A stretch of DNA of 13,244 nucleotides from Peptococcaceae bacterium (GCA_017383785.1 JAFNVD010000034.1:1-13244), one strand, 5' to 3'; positions 1-7,248 are shown, counted from the first letter of the stretch. Translations and numbers: made by a program. The notes: a model not told the origin generated them from the sequence alone.

Positions 1-254
1 ACCACATAACCGGCCACAGGCAATTGATAATCACTGCAAAGCCATTGCAATCGCTCAAAATCTGCCGCTGTATATCGCATTGGAGTACTGCCCAGCCACG
101 TAATCGGCAGCAGCAAGCCAAATACGGTCATCCATTTGATCTTCTGCTTCATATGATGTTTAAAATTTGGCTTGGTATCATGTTTACTAGGCCTTCCTAA
201 ATTTTGTTTTCTATTTTCTATACGGCTTACATTGATATCGTTATATGTCGTCAT
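1..254 (-). CDS. Unidentified membrane-anchored protein (N-terminal part, cut by window edge)
   Basis: Partial gene of which 84 codons are visible; the rest lies beyond the left edge. I do not recognise it. The first ~40 residues are polar and basic, then residues 41-55 (W-M-T-V-F-G-L-L-L-P) form one hydrophobic segment, followed by a polar stretch, so it looks like a signal anchor with an exported C-terminal part. The segment after the anchor (residues ~66-84) loosely resembles the first helix of lytic-transglycosylase-type domains, but too little is visible to claim this. I chose the ATG at 254 because GGAGG (complement of 265-269) is 10 nt upstream; another in-frame ATG at 263 is only 1 nt from it. 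The gene follows the atp operon on the same strand but is separated from it by the terminator at 369-400, so it probably has its own promoter. Confidence 0.7.
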   Translation of the reverse strand, partial: MTTYNDINVSRIENRKQNLGRPSKHDTKPNFKHHMKQKIKWMTVFGLLLPITWLGSTPMRYTAADFERLQWLCSDYQLPVAGYV

Positions 255-368
255 AGGAATCATTCCTCCACACTAAGTTCTCATAGAAATTATGATAAAA
301 ATCATTACAAACATAGTATGGTCTGAATATTTGTATATTAGACACAGGCATTCAAATTATATGCATAG
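255..368 (-). other. Gap between atp terminator and the left-edge gene
   Basis: AT-rich spacer. It contains a short inverted repeat, ATGAT-aaaa-ATCAT near 292-305, and a TATAAT-like word just past the terminator, but no convincing -35/-10 pair. The promoter of the left-edge gene is expected here and is not identified. Confidence 0.4.
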
Positions 369-400
369 AAAAAGAGCTGTTTCCGAAGAAACAGCTCTTG
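369..400 (-). terminator. Rho-independent terminator of the atp operon
   Basis: On the minus strand a perfect 12-bp stem (AAGAGCTGTTTC paired with GAAACAGCTCTT, plus-strand arms 372-383 and 388-399) closes a TTCG tetraloop and is followed by a run of T (plus-strand A run 369-373). It begins 18 nt after the atpC stop codon, as expected for the operon end. Read on the plus strand the stem is followed by G rather than a T run, so it should work mainly in the atp direction. Confidence 0.95.
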
Positions 401-417
401 AAAGTACCTAGATAGGT

Positions 418-813
418 TTAGCGAACACTCAGACGAGCATTTGCTCTAGCCAGAGCAGCCTGTGCTCTCGCCATGTCGATATTTTCTTTTTTCGCAATAC
501 GTTCCTGTGCACGCTGTTTAGCGGCTTCAGCACGTGCGAAATCGATATCGGTGCTTTTTTCAGCAGCCGGAGCGATGATACTGATTACGTTGTTGGAAAC
601 TTCGATGAAGCCACCGGACACAACCAGTTTCTCAGTACCGGAAGCGGTTTTATAAGAAATTACACCAGGTTTCAAACCTGCCAGTAATGGAGCATGATTT
701 GGCCAAATACCAAGTTCACCATCCACACCAGGAACGATTACAGATGTACTCTCAGCACGTAATGTAACGTCTTCCGGTGTAATTACTTCCAGTTTCAGGG
801 TTTTATCAGCCAT
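418..813 (-). CDS. atpC: ATP synthase F1 epsilon subunit
   Basis: 131 residues, the usual length. It is the central-stalk subunit that binds gamma and the c ring and can inhibit ATP hydrolysis through its C-terminal helices. Residues 1-85 form the beta-sandwich domain, with the family motif G-E-L-G-I-W-P-N-H-A-P-L near 32-43; residues 88-131 form the Ala/Arg-rich helical hairpin. The sequence I-D-F-A-R-A at 90-95 matches the I/L-D-x-x-R-A motif known to take part in ATP binding in epsilon of thermophilic Bacillus, and I-D-M-A-R-A at 112-117 repeats it in the second helix. The ATG start has AAGGGGGAT shortly upstream. It is the last gene of the operon, 13 nt after atpD and just before the terminator. 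Confidence 0.97.
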   Translation of the reverse strand: MADKTLKLEVITPEDVTLRAESTSVIVPGVDGELGIWPNHAPLLAGLKPGVISYKTASGTEKLVVSGGFIEVSNNVISIIAPAAEKSTDIDFARAEAAKQRAQERIAKKENIDMARAQAALARANARLSVR

Positions 814-826
814 TTGCCAATCCCCC

Positions 827-2239
827 TTACGCCATCATTGTTTTAGCTTTTTCTACAGCATCTTCAATGGTACCTACCATCAGGAAAGCACCTTCTGGCA
901 GATCATCATGTTTACCATCCAGGATTTCTTTAAAGCCACGGATAGTTTCTTTCAGAGGAATATACTGACCTGGGTTACCAGTGAACTGTTCAGCAACGAA
1001 GAAGGACTGGGACAGGAAACGTTCAATTTTACGAGCACGTGCTACTGTCAGTTTCTGTTCGTCTGTTAATTCATCCATACCTAAGATAGAGATGATATCC
1101 TGCAGTTCTTTGTATTCCTGCAGTACCTGCTGAACGCCACGAGCTACTTCATAGTGTTCTTCGCCTACTACCAGTGGGTCCAGAATACGAGAAGTGGAAT
1201 CCAGTGGGTCTACCGCTGGGTAAATACCTTTTGCGGAGATGTCACGGTTTAATACTGTTTTCGCGTCTAAGTGAGCGAATGTTGTTGCAGGAGCAGGGTC
1301 AGTTAAGTCATCGGCAGGCACATATACAGCCTGTACGGATGTGATGGACCCTTTGTTTGTAGAAGTAATACGTTCCTGCATCTGGCCCATTTCTGTAGCC
1401 AGTGTTGGCTGGTAACCTACTGCGGAAGGCATACGGCCTAACAGAGCGGATACTTCAGAACCAGCCTGTGTGAAACGGAAGATGTTATCGATGAACAGCA
1501 GTACGTCCTGACCCTGAACATCACGGAAGTATTCAGCGATTGTCAGACCTGTCAGAGCGATACGCATACGTGCTCCAGGTGGCTCGTTCATCTGACCGAA
1601 TACCATGGCAGTTTTGTTAATAACGCCGGATTCTGTCATTTCAACCAATAAGTCTTTACCTTCACGAGTACGTTCACCTACACCTGCGAATACGGAGTAA
1701 CCACCGTGTTCGTAAGCGATGTTACGGATTAATTCCTGGATTAATACGGTTTTACCTACACCAGCACCACCGAACAGACCGATTTTACCACCTTTTACGT
1801 ATGGGCAAATCAAGTCGATAACTTTAATACCGGTTTCCAGAATTTCTTTTGCAGAGTTCTGTTCAGCAAAAGTAGGAGCTTCTCTGTGGATACCCCATCT
1901 TTCGCCACCTTCAATGGCACCCTGCTCGTCGATGGTGTCACCAACAACGTTTAACAGACGACCCAGTGTTGCATCACCAACTGGAACGGAGATAGCAGCG
2001 CCTGTATCAACAGCTGCCATACCACGAACCAGACCGTCTGTGGAGGACATTGCAACGCATCTTACGGTGTTGTTACCCAGATGCTGTTCAACTTCCATGG
2101 TCAAATTAACATTTAAACTTTTATCATCCTGGTCTTCTGTGCGAACTACAACGGAATTGTAAATTGCAGGCAGACTATCAGCGGTAAACTCAACGTCAAC
2201 TACTGGACCAACGATTCTAATAATTTTACCCTTATTCAA
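827..2239 (-). CDS. atpD: ATP synthase F1 beta subunit (catalytic)
   Basis: Catalytic subunit of the alpha3beta3 hexamer, making ATP on the cytoplasmic face. As drawn, 470 residues. The P-loop GGAGVGKT is at 157-164, and the G-E-R-T-R-E-G motif carries the catalytic glutamate at 189 (E181 in E. coli). The reading frame can be extended to a GTG at 2269 (480 residues), but the ten extra residues include a perfect AGGAGG (complement of 2250-2255) lying 10 nt before a TTG at 2239. Starting there gives M-N-K-G-K-I, the usual N terminus of the family, so I prefer the TTG. The gene lies 37 nt after atpG and 13 nt before atpC. The family assignment is certain; only the start is open. Confidence 0.97.
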   Translation of the reverse strand: MNKGKIIRIVGPVVDVEFTADSLPAIYNSVVVRTEDQDDKSLNVNLTMEVEQHLGNNTVRCVAMSSTDGLVRGMAAVDTGAAISVPVGDATLGRLLNVVGDTIDEQGAIEGGERWGIHREAPTFAEQNSAKEILETGIKVIDLICPYVKGGKIGLFGGAGVGKTVLIQELIRNIAYEHGGYSVFAGVGERTREGKDLLVEMTESGVINKTAMVFGQMNEPPGARMRIALTGLTIAEYFRDVQGQDVLLFIDNIFRFTQAGSEVSALLGRMPSAVGYQPTLATEMGQMQERITSTNKGSITSVQAVYVPADDLTDPAPATTFAHLDAKTVLNRDISAKGIYPAVDPLDSTSRILDPLVVGEEHYEVARGVQQVLQEYKELQDIISILGMDELTDEQKLTVARARKIERFLSQSFFVAEQFTGNPGQYIPLKETIRGFKEILDGKHDDLPEGAFLMVGTIEDAVEKAKTMMA

Positions 2240-2276
2240 GATTGGGAAACCTCCTTTTCCAATAGTCACCTTACAA

Positions 2277-3143
2277 TTAGCCGTTCAGTGCGTTTGCACC
2301 GGCACAGATTTCAGTGATTTCGTTAGTAATTGCAGCCTGACGAGCACGGTTGTATTCCAGATCCAAACGTGCAACCAGTGCGGCAGCATTATCACTAGCA
2401 GCAGACATCGCGGTCATACGAGCGCCATGTTCCCCTGCTTTTGCTTCTGTTAATGCACTGAATACCTGGTTTGCTAAATATAAAGGCAGAATTTGACTTA
2501 ATACTACTTCAGGAGATGGTTCGAAGATGTAATCTAAACCATCAGCACCTTCACTTTCCGGTGTTTCGATAGGAAGTACTTTCACTGTTTTCGGAATCTG
2601 AGACATAGCGCTGCGGAATTCGGAGTAAACAATGTGAACTTCATCGTATTTACCGGTGACATAAGCAGTTTTCATCATTTTTGTGATAGCATCTGCGTCA
2701 ACTGCAGATGGGATATCATTTACAGCCAGGAATTCTTCGTCGATTGTATAACCACGTTTCTGGAAGAAATCTCTTGCTTTTTTACCAACAGCTACGATAC
2801 CAACTTCATAACCCTGTGCTTCTGCAGCTTTTACAGATGCCAGTGCTTCTTTCAGAACGTTAGCATTGTAACCACCGGCCAAACCTTTGTTGGAGGCAAA
2901 AACAACGAAACCAACTCGATTTACTTCTCTGACTTCTAACAGTGGGTCGTTCATTGCTGCACCTGCACTTGCTACCAGTCGGGAAAGTACTTCTTTCAAT
3001 TTATCTTTGTATGGACGAGCGGATACTACAGAGCCCTGCGCACGACGCAGCTTGGAAGCAGATACCATTTTCATCGCTTTTGTGATTTTACCGGTACTCT
3101 GAACACTGCGAATCCGTCGTTTTATTTCCTTACCACTAGCCAA
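2277..3143 (-). CDS. atpG: ATP synthase F1 gamma subunit (rotor shaft)
   Basis: 288 residues, normal for gamma, the asymmetric shaft that turns inside alpha3beta3. The conserved N-terminal helix (I-K-R-R-I-R-S-V then I-T-K-A-M-K-M-V-S-A-S-K-L) and the C-terminal helix (R-Q-A-A-I-T-N-E-I-T-E-I) are both present. The start is TTG: an in-frame TAA lies two codons upstream, so no longer start is possible, and the N terminus matches the family. The ribosome-binding site is modest (GGTGA about 7 nt upstream, with GAGGG further out). It sits between atpA (44-nt gap) and atpD. Confidence 0.97.
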   Translation of the reverse strand: MASGKEIKRRIRSVQSTGKITKAMKMVSASKLRRAQGSVVSARPYKDKLKEVLSRLVASAGAAMNDPLLEVREVNRVGFVVFASNKGLAGGYNANVLKEALASVKAAEAQGYEVGIVAVGKKARDFFQKRGYTIDEEFLAVNDIPSAVDADAITKMMKTAYVTGKYDEVHIVYSEFRSAMSQIPKTVKVLPIETPESEGADGLDYIFEPSPEVVLSQILPLYLANQVFSALTEAKAGEHGARMTAMSAASDNAAALVARLDLEYNRARQAAITNEITEICAGANALNG

Positions 3144-3187
3144 ACCTTATTCACCACCCTCTCGAAGAATCAAAACGCAATCTTGGC

Positions 3188-4702
3188 TTACGCCTGGAAA
3201 GTAGCTTTGAATTCAGTGATTGCTTTTACCAGAGCTTCTTCGTCAGCGCCTTCCAGTTTACCTGTGTTAGCGATAACGTCTAAAACGCTAGCTTTATAGC
3301 TGGAGGATTTCATAAAGTTCAGCAGACCAGCTTCGAATGCGCCGATTTTGTTTACAGCGATATCATCTGTGTAACCTTTGGATACAGCATAGATGATTGT
3401 TACCTGGTCTTCTACAGGCATTGGAGCATACTGAGCCTGTTTCAGCATTTCCATTACGCGAGCACCGCGGTCCAGAGTTGCTTTTGTAGCAGCATCCAGG
3501 TCGGAACCGAACTGAGTAAACGCTTTTAATTCGTTGTACTGTGCTAAGTCCAGACGCAGGTTACCGGAGATTTTTTTCATCGCTTTAACCTGAGCGGAAC
3601 CACCTACACGAGATACGGAAACCCCAGCGTTGATAGCTGGACGTACACCAGCATTGAATAAGTCAGCTTCCAGGAAGATCTGACCGTCTGTAATGGAAAT
3701 TACGTTTGTTGGAATGTATGCAGAAATGTCGCCAGCCTGGGTTTCAATGATTGGCAGAGCAGTCATGGAACCGCCACCCAGTTTGTCTTCCAGTTTCGCA
3801 GCACGTTCTAACAGACGAGAATGTAAGTAGAATACGTCACCTGGGTAAGCTTCGCGTCCTGGAGGACGTTTCAGCAGCAGGGACAGTTCGCGGTATGCAA
3901 CAGCCTGTTTGGACAGGTCATCGTATACGATCAGAACGTCTTTGCCGTTGAACATGAATTCTTCACCGATAGCAGCACCCGCATATGGAGCGATGTACAG
4001 CATTGGAGATGGTTCAGAAGCTGTAGCAGCAACGATAATGGAGTATTCCATTGCGCCGTATTCTTCTAATTTGCTTACTACGTTTGCTACAGTAGATGCT
4101 TTCTGACCTACTGCAACATAAATGCAGATAACATCTTTACCTTTCTGGTTGATGATGGTATCAATAGCTACTGCAGTTTTACCGGTCTGACGGTCACCGA
4201 TGATTAATTCACGCTGACCTTTGCCGATTGGTACCAATGCGTCGATACATTTGATACCGGTCTGTAATGGCTGATGTACGCCTTTACGTGTGATTACACC
4301 AGGAGCGATAGATTCTACCGGTCTGAATTTGTCAGTTGCGATAGGACCTTTGCCGTCGATTGGCTGACCTGTAGCGTTAACTACACGACCAATCAGAGCT
4401 TCACCTACTGGAACTTCAACGATACGACCTGTACGTTTTACAGGGTCGCCTTCTTTAATGTGTTTGTATGGGCCTAAGATAACGCAACCGATGTTGTCTT
4501 CTTCCAAGTTCTGCGCCATACCCTGAACGCCACCTGGGAATTCTAACAGTTCGTTTACCATCGCATCTTTTAAGCCATAAACACGAGCAATACCGTCACC
4601 TACTTCGATTACGGTACCAATATCACTAGCTTCTATGTTTTTATCATAGTTTTCGATTTGATTTTTCAGAATGGAACTAATTTCCTCTGGTCTGATATTC
4701 AT
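3188..4702 (-). CDS. atpA: ATP synthase F1 alpha subunit (regulatory nucleotide-binding)
   Basis: 504 residues, typical length. It forms the hexamer with beta and supplies the arginine finger to each catalytic site. The Walker A motif GDRQTGKT is at 169-176, the same position as in E. coli. The V-S-V-S-R-V-G-G segment at 361-368 holds the arginine finger R365. The acidic Walker B strand (V-L-I-V-Y-D-D) is near 256-262. The ATG start is preceded by GGTGAGGGA. There is a 25-nt gap after atpH and 44 nt before atpG, consistent with one polycistronic message. Confidence 0.98.
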   Translation of the reverse strand: MNIRPEEISSILKNQIENYDKNIEASDIGTVIEVGDGIARVYGLKDAMVNELLEFPGGVQGMAQNLEEDNIGCVILGPYKHIKEGDPVKRTGRIVEVPVGEALIGRVVNATGQPIDGKGPIATDKFRPVESIAPGVITRKGVHQPLQTGIKCIDALVPIGKGQRELIIGDRQTGKTAVAIDTIINQKGKDVICIYVAVGQKASTVANVVSKLEEYGAMEYSIIVAATASEPSPMLYIAPYAGAAIGEEFMFNGKDVLIVYDDLSKQAVAYRELSLLLKRPPGREAYPGDVFYLHSRLLERAAKLEDKLGGGSMTALPIIETQAGDISAYIPTNVISITDGQIFLEADLFNAGVRPAINAGVSVSRVGGSAQVKAMKKISGNLRLDLAQYNELKAFTQFGSDLDAATKATLDRGARVMEMLKQAQYAPMPVEDQVTIIYAVSKGYTDDIAVNKIGAFEAGLLNFMKSSSYKASVLDVIANTGKLEGADEEALVKAITEFKATFQA

Positions 4703-4727
4703 TTTAGTCCCTCACCCCAATCTTTCA

Positions 4728-5273
4728 TTAAAACTGTACTTCATGTAATTTATTTTTCATGCCTGCAAGGCGAGCACCTACAGTGCCGTCATAAACTTTG
4801 TCGCCGAATGTTACTACCATACCTGCTAACAAACTTGCATCTACGCTGACATTCAGTTTAACGGTCTTCCCAGACATTTTTGCCAGCTGGGCACTGAGAG
4901 CAGTTTCCTGTTCTTCAGTTAAAGGATACGCAGAAACGACATCAGCATAAGCAATGTTGCGGACTTCGTCAGCCAATGCACAGAATACACTGTAAATATC
5001 AGCGATGTTTTCTTCTCTGTTTTTGTCAACAACAACATACATCAAATTCAACACCATTGCATCTACTTTATCAGCAAAGATCTGTTTTACAATGTTTTTC
5101 TTTTCATCAACACTAACGGTCTGGCTGGTTAAAACATCTTTTAATTCAGCGCTGTTTTCCATAGTATCAACAACCAATTTCAGGTCTTCCTGATAACGGT
5201 CGATACTGTTTTTTTCCTGACCAATCTGTAGGAGAGCCTGCCCGTAACGTTTCGCTACAGCTGCGTTCATCAT
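4728..5273 (-). CDS. atpH: ATP synthase delta subunit (peripheral stalk, OSCP-like)
   Basis: 181 residues, usual length. Delta links the top of F1 to the b-subunit stalk. The N-terminal helical domain begins A-V-A-K-R-Y-G-Q-A-L, the typical opening of the family. The C-terminal part carries the conserved G-M-V-V-T-F-G-D-K-V-Y-D-G-T-V-G-A-R-L segment near residues 150-169. The ATG overlaps the atpF stop by four bases (ATGA), implying translational coupling; a second ATG follows immediately, so the start could be one codon later. AGGGG lies 7 nt upstream, inside the end of atpF. Confidence 0.96.
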   Translation of the reverse strand: MMNAAVAKRYGQALLQIGQEKNSIDRYQEDLKLVVDTMENSAELKDVLTSQTVSVDEKKNIVKQIFADKVDAMVLNLMYVVVDKNREENIADIYSVFCALADEVRNIAYADVVSAYPLTEEQETALSAQLAKMSGKTVKLNVSVDASLLAGMVVTFGDKVYDGTVGARLAGMKNKLHEVQF

Positions 5274-5761
5274 TTCGCTTCCCCTACCTCTTTCACAAAG
5301 TTATCGACCATATTCTGATGATCTGCAACATCGATTGTTTTACCAACAACTTTGGATGCAGCCAGCACTGCCAGGTCAGCAATTTCATTTCTGATTTCAT
5401 TTAATGCTTCTGTTTTTTCACGAGCGATTTCAGCCTGTGCTTTTGCAGTTAAACGAGAAGCTTCTTCTCTTGCTTCAGTTACGATATCAGCTTTTGTCTG
5501 TTCACCGATTTTCGCAGCCTGATTGATGATGTCCTGCGCTTCAGCTCTTGCGTTCTGAATCTGTGCAGCATATTCATCTTTCAGTTTCTGTGCTTCCAGT
5601 TTTGCTTCTTCCGCAGAGTTTAAGTTGTTGATTACTTCTTCTCTACGGCTGTCCAGCATGTTGCAAACCGGTTTGTACAGGAACACTTTCAAACCAACTA
5701 CCAGAATCGCGAAGTTGATTATCGCAAAAATAATTGTGGATGGATGAATTTCCACGCACAC
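5270..5761 (-). CDS. atpF: ATP synthase Fo b subunit (peripheral stalk)
   Basis: 163 residues, normal for b. One N-terminal membrane helix (residues ~9-28, I-I-F-A-I-I-N-F-A-I-L-V-V-G-L) is followed by the canonical F-L-Y-K-P-V turn and a long charged Ala/Glu/Lys-rich coiled coil that dimerises and binds delta. The start is GTG at 5761, only 4 nt after AGGAGG; another GTG at 5755 is 10 nt after it and would remove the first two residues. Both are non-ATG, and the sequence does not settle which is used. It overlaps atpH by 4 nt and is separated from atpE by 167 nt containing a strong hairpin. Confidence 0.96.
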   Translation of the reverse strand: MCVEIHPSTIIFAIINFAILVVGLKVFLYKPVCNMLDSRREEVINNLNSAEEAKLEAQKLKDEYAAQIQNARAEAQDIINQAAKIGEQTKADIVTEAREEASRLTAKAQAEIAREKTEALNEIRNEIADLAVLAASKVVGKTIDVADHQNMVDNFVKEVGEAK

Positions 5762-5928
5762 ACCCTCCTCTCATGCGGGGTCACAAAAATCTTATTTAAA
5801 CTTACTACAGTAAATTGTTCGTAATACCCGTAATACTAAATATAGGCGATTGGACCAAGTCCCAATCGCCTACTTAGACCCTTACATTACCTTTTTTCGT
5901 GATTTGTCGATAATAGGATACTCTCAAA
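5762..5928 (-). other. 167-nt atpE-atpF intergenic spacer
   Basis: Unusually long gap for this otherwise tightly packed operon. It holds the hairpin at 5836-5877, an 8-base direct repeat (CGTAATAC at 5820-5827 and 5829-5836), and the strong AGGAGG site of atpF. I see no short ORF with a ribosome-binding site and no convincing promoter. Confidence 0.6.
5836..5877 (-). other. Intercistronic hairpin after atpE
   Basis: Perfect 11-bp stem TAGGCGATTGG / CCAATCGCCTA (5843-5853 with 5862-5872) with an 8-nt loop, extended outward by a 4-bp CTAA/TTAG pair across a small internal loop. No T run follows on the minus strand (TATTTAGTATTACGG), so it is not a standard terminator. A likely role is to protect or process the 3' end of the atpE message, or to cause partial termination, helping make more c subunit than the downstream subunits. 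The role is inferred; the structure is seen directly. Confidence 0.7.
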
Positions 5929-6156
5929 TTAGAATTTACCTAAAACCATGAAAGCGATCAGCAGACCATAGATTGTTAATGCTTCCATAAATGCTAATGC
6001 CAGGATTAAGGATGTACGGATGTCACCAGCAGCTTCTGGCTGACGAGCGATTGCTTCCATAGCTTTGGAAGCTGCGATACCCTGACCTAAACCAGGACCG
6101 ATTGTTGCGATAGCTACTGCTAAAGCAGCTGCTAAACCTAATAAACCGTTTACCAT
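5929..6156 (-). CDS. atpE: ATP synthase Fo c subunit (rotor ring proteolipid)
   Basis: 75 residues, two membrane helices joined by the polar A-R-Q-P-E loop (37-41) that touches gamma and epsilon. The Gly-rich first helix contains Q25; the ion-carrying carboxylate in helix two is E58, in F-M-E-A-L-T-I-Y. Compared with the Na+-binding ring of Ilyobacter tartaricus, Q25, E58 and Y63 match, but the Ser and Thr after the glutamate are replaced by A59 and L60, which favours proton coupling. The ATG has an excellent AAGGAGG site 10 nt upstream, as expected for the most abundant subunit. Unlike its neighbours it has long gaps on both sides (85 and 167 nt). Confidence 0.98.
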   Translation of the reverse strand: MVNGLLGLAAALAVAIATIGPGLGQGIAASKAMEAIARQPEAAGDIRTSLILALAFMEALTIYGLLIAFMVLGKF

Positions 6157-6241
6157 TTAAACTCGACCTCCTTCCAATACTTTATTGGGAAATCTCCGAA
6201 ATATATAATTTCGAAATAAGATTAAGCTATTATATCAAGGC
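6157..6241 (-). other. atpB-atpE spacer with two small hairpins
   Basis: 85-nt gap. It contains CGAAAT-atata-ATTTCG and CCAAT-acttt-ATTGG inverted repeats and ends in the AAGGAGG site of atpE. With the hairpin downstream of atpE it suggests that atpE expression is adjusted separately from the other subunits. Confidence 0.5.
6229..6237 (-). promoter_or_regulatory. Possible internal extended -10 promoter before atpE
   Basis: TGATATAAT on the minus strand is a perfect extended -10 element (TGnTATAAT) placed just after the atpB stop codon. No good -35 is visible at 16-18 nt. It could add atpE transcripts, but such words arise by chance in AT-rich spacers. Confidence 0.35.
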
Positions 6242-6964
6242 TTAGTGATGTACAGCAGTCGCTTCTTCTAAGTAGATAGAAGCCAACAGTGTAAATACGA
6301 AAGCCTGGATAGCACCAAACAGAATACCCATTACCTGCATTGTCAGAGGTAATACCAGTGGGCACAGAGCTGCTAAACTAGCTACTACCATTTCTTCCCC
6401 GTAAACACTACCGTAAAGACGCAGCGCCAGAGACAATGGACGTGTAAACTGTTCAACAATATTCAGCGGTAACATCAAGAATGCAATTGCCGGCATTGGA
6501 CCAATCAAGTGCTTGATGTAACCAATTGGGCCCTGAACTTTCAAGTTGTAGTACAGCACCAAGAAGAATACTACGATTGCTAAACCGGCAGTTGTACTTA
6601 CATTACTTGTAGGCGGTTTCAACCCAGGCAGTGTACCTGCCAGCGGCAGTAAACCGGAGTAGTTGGACACCAAAATTAAAATAAAGAAAGTAGCCAAAAA
6701 CGGCATCAGTTCTCTTGTACGTTTTTTACCCAGGATATCAGTCCAGAAGTTTTCGTACATTTCGATACCCATTTCCAACACATTCTGCAAACCGGACGGA
6801 ATACGCTGCATATTTCTGGTACCAAGGAAACTCACCAGTAAAATCAGAATCATTACGCCCCACATAGTGGTGATTTCGCTTGTAACTTCCAAAGGCCCGA
6901 TGTTGAACAGTGGACCAGCATGGTGACCAGCCGCACTTGCATAAGCAACATTTGTCAGAAACAT
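6242..6964 (-). CDS. atpB: ATP synthase Fo a subunit (ion channel stator)
   Basis: 240 residues with five or six membrane helices. It provides the two half-channels for the ion at the a/c interface. The essential arginine of helix four is R182, in S-L-A-L-R-L-Y-G-S, and the partner glutamine lies in I-Q-A-F-V-F-T-L-L near the C terminus. The usual R-L-F-G-N is R-L-Y-G-S here. I placed the start at the ATG at 6964, 8 nt after AAGGGG; a GTG at 6973 overlaps the atpI-like stop (GTGA) but directly abuts the ribosome-binding site. It sits between the atpI-like gene and atpE, the normal order. Confidence 0.96.
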   Translation of the reverse strand: MFLTNVAYASAAGHHAGPLFNIGPLEVTSEITTMWGVMILILLVSFLGTRNMQRIPSGLQNVLEMGIEMYENFWTDILGKKRTRELMPFLATFFILILVSNYSGLLPLAGTLPGLKPPTSNVSTTAGLAIVVFFLVLYYNLKVQGPIGYIKHLIGPMPAIAFLMLPLNIVEQFTRPLSLALRLYGSVYGEEMVVASLAALCPLVLPLTMQVMGILFGAIQAFVFTLLASIYLEEATAVHH

Positions 6965-6969
6965 TTGTT

Positions 6970-7248
6970 TCACCCCTTTCGTTCACGAAATAGAATATAT
7001 AGATTTTTCACAAAAATATAATTTTTCACAGCCAGTAAACCTAAGGCCGTGCCAATTAACATAGGTGTATTTTTGTATACCAGCAACATCGCCAACATGA
7101 TAATTCCAATCCGGAATACAATCACCAATTTACTGAATACACTTTTGGGATTACTGAGTGCGCGCCAGCTGAAGAAGTTGTTGAACAAACTCACTCCTAG
7201 GCCCCACGCAAAACCAAGCGCCCCCGGAAACAATACAGATTCTAACAT
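6970..7248 (-). CDS. atpI: ATP synthase subunit I-like membrane protein
   Basis: 92 residues with about three hydrophobic segments (near 5-26, 41-58 and 62-80) and a basic C-terminal tail (R-E-R-K-G). Position directly before atpB, size and hydropathy fit the ATP_synt_I family, whose members help assemble the c ring. It is somewhat shorter than many AtpI proteins (often about 120 residues with four helices), so one helix may be missing. The ATG start at 7248 has AAGGGAAG upstream. The stop codon runs into the translation start region of atpB. The family call rests on context and hydropathy more than on sharp motifs. Confidence 0.8.
   Translation of the reverse strand: MLESVLFPGALGFAWGLGVSLFNNFFSWRALSNPKSVFSKLVIVFRIGIIMLAMLLVYKNTPMLIGTALGLLAVKNYIFVKNLYILFRERKG

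Noticed and set aside
290..308. Fur/PerR-like box (ATGAT-aaaa-ATCAT)
   Set aside because: Only 5-bp arms in an AT-rich spacer and no matching promoter; too weak to report as an operator.
1719..2162. 147-codon open frame on the plus strand inside atpD
   Set aside because: It lies antisense to a highly conserved gene, has no ribosome-binding site, and its Ser/Thr/Pro-rich composition is typical of a shadow frame.
6738..6986. 82-codon minus-strand frame overlapping the start of atpB
   Set aside because: It is an out-of-frame shadow of atpB, which is clearly the real gene there; Cys/Trp-rich translation and no family resemblance.
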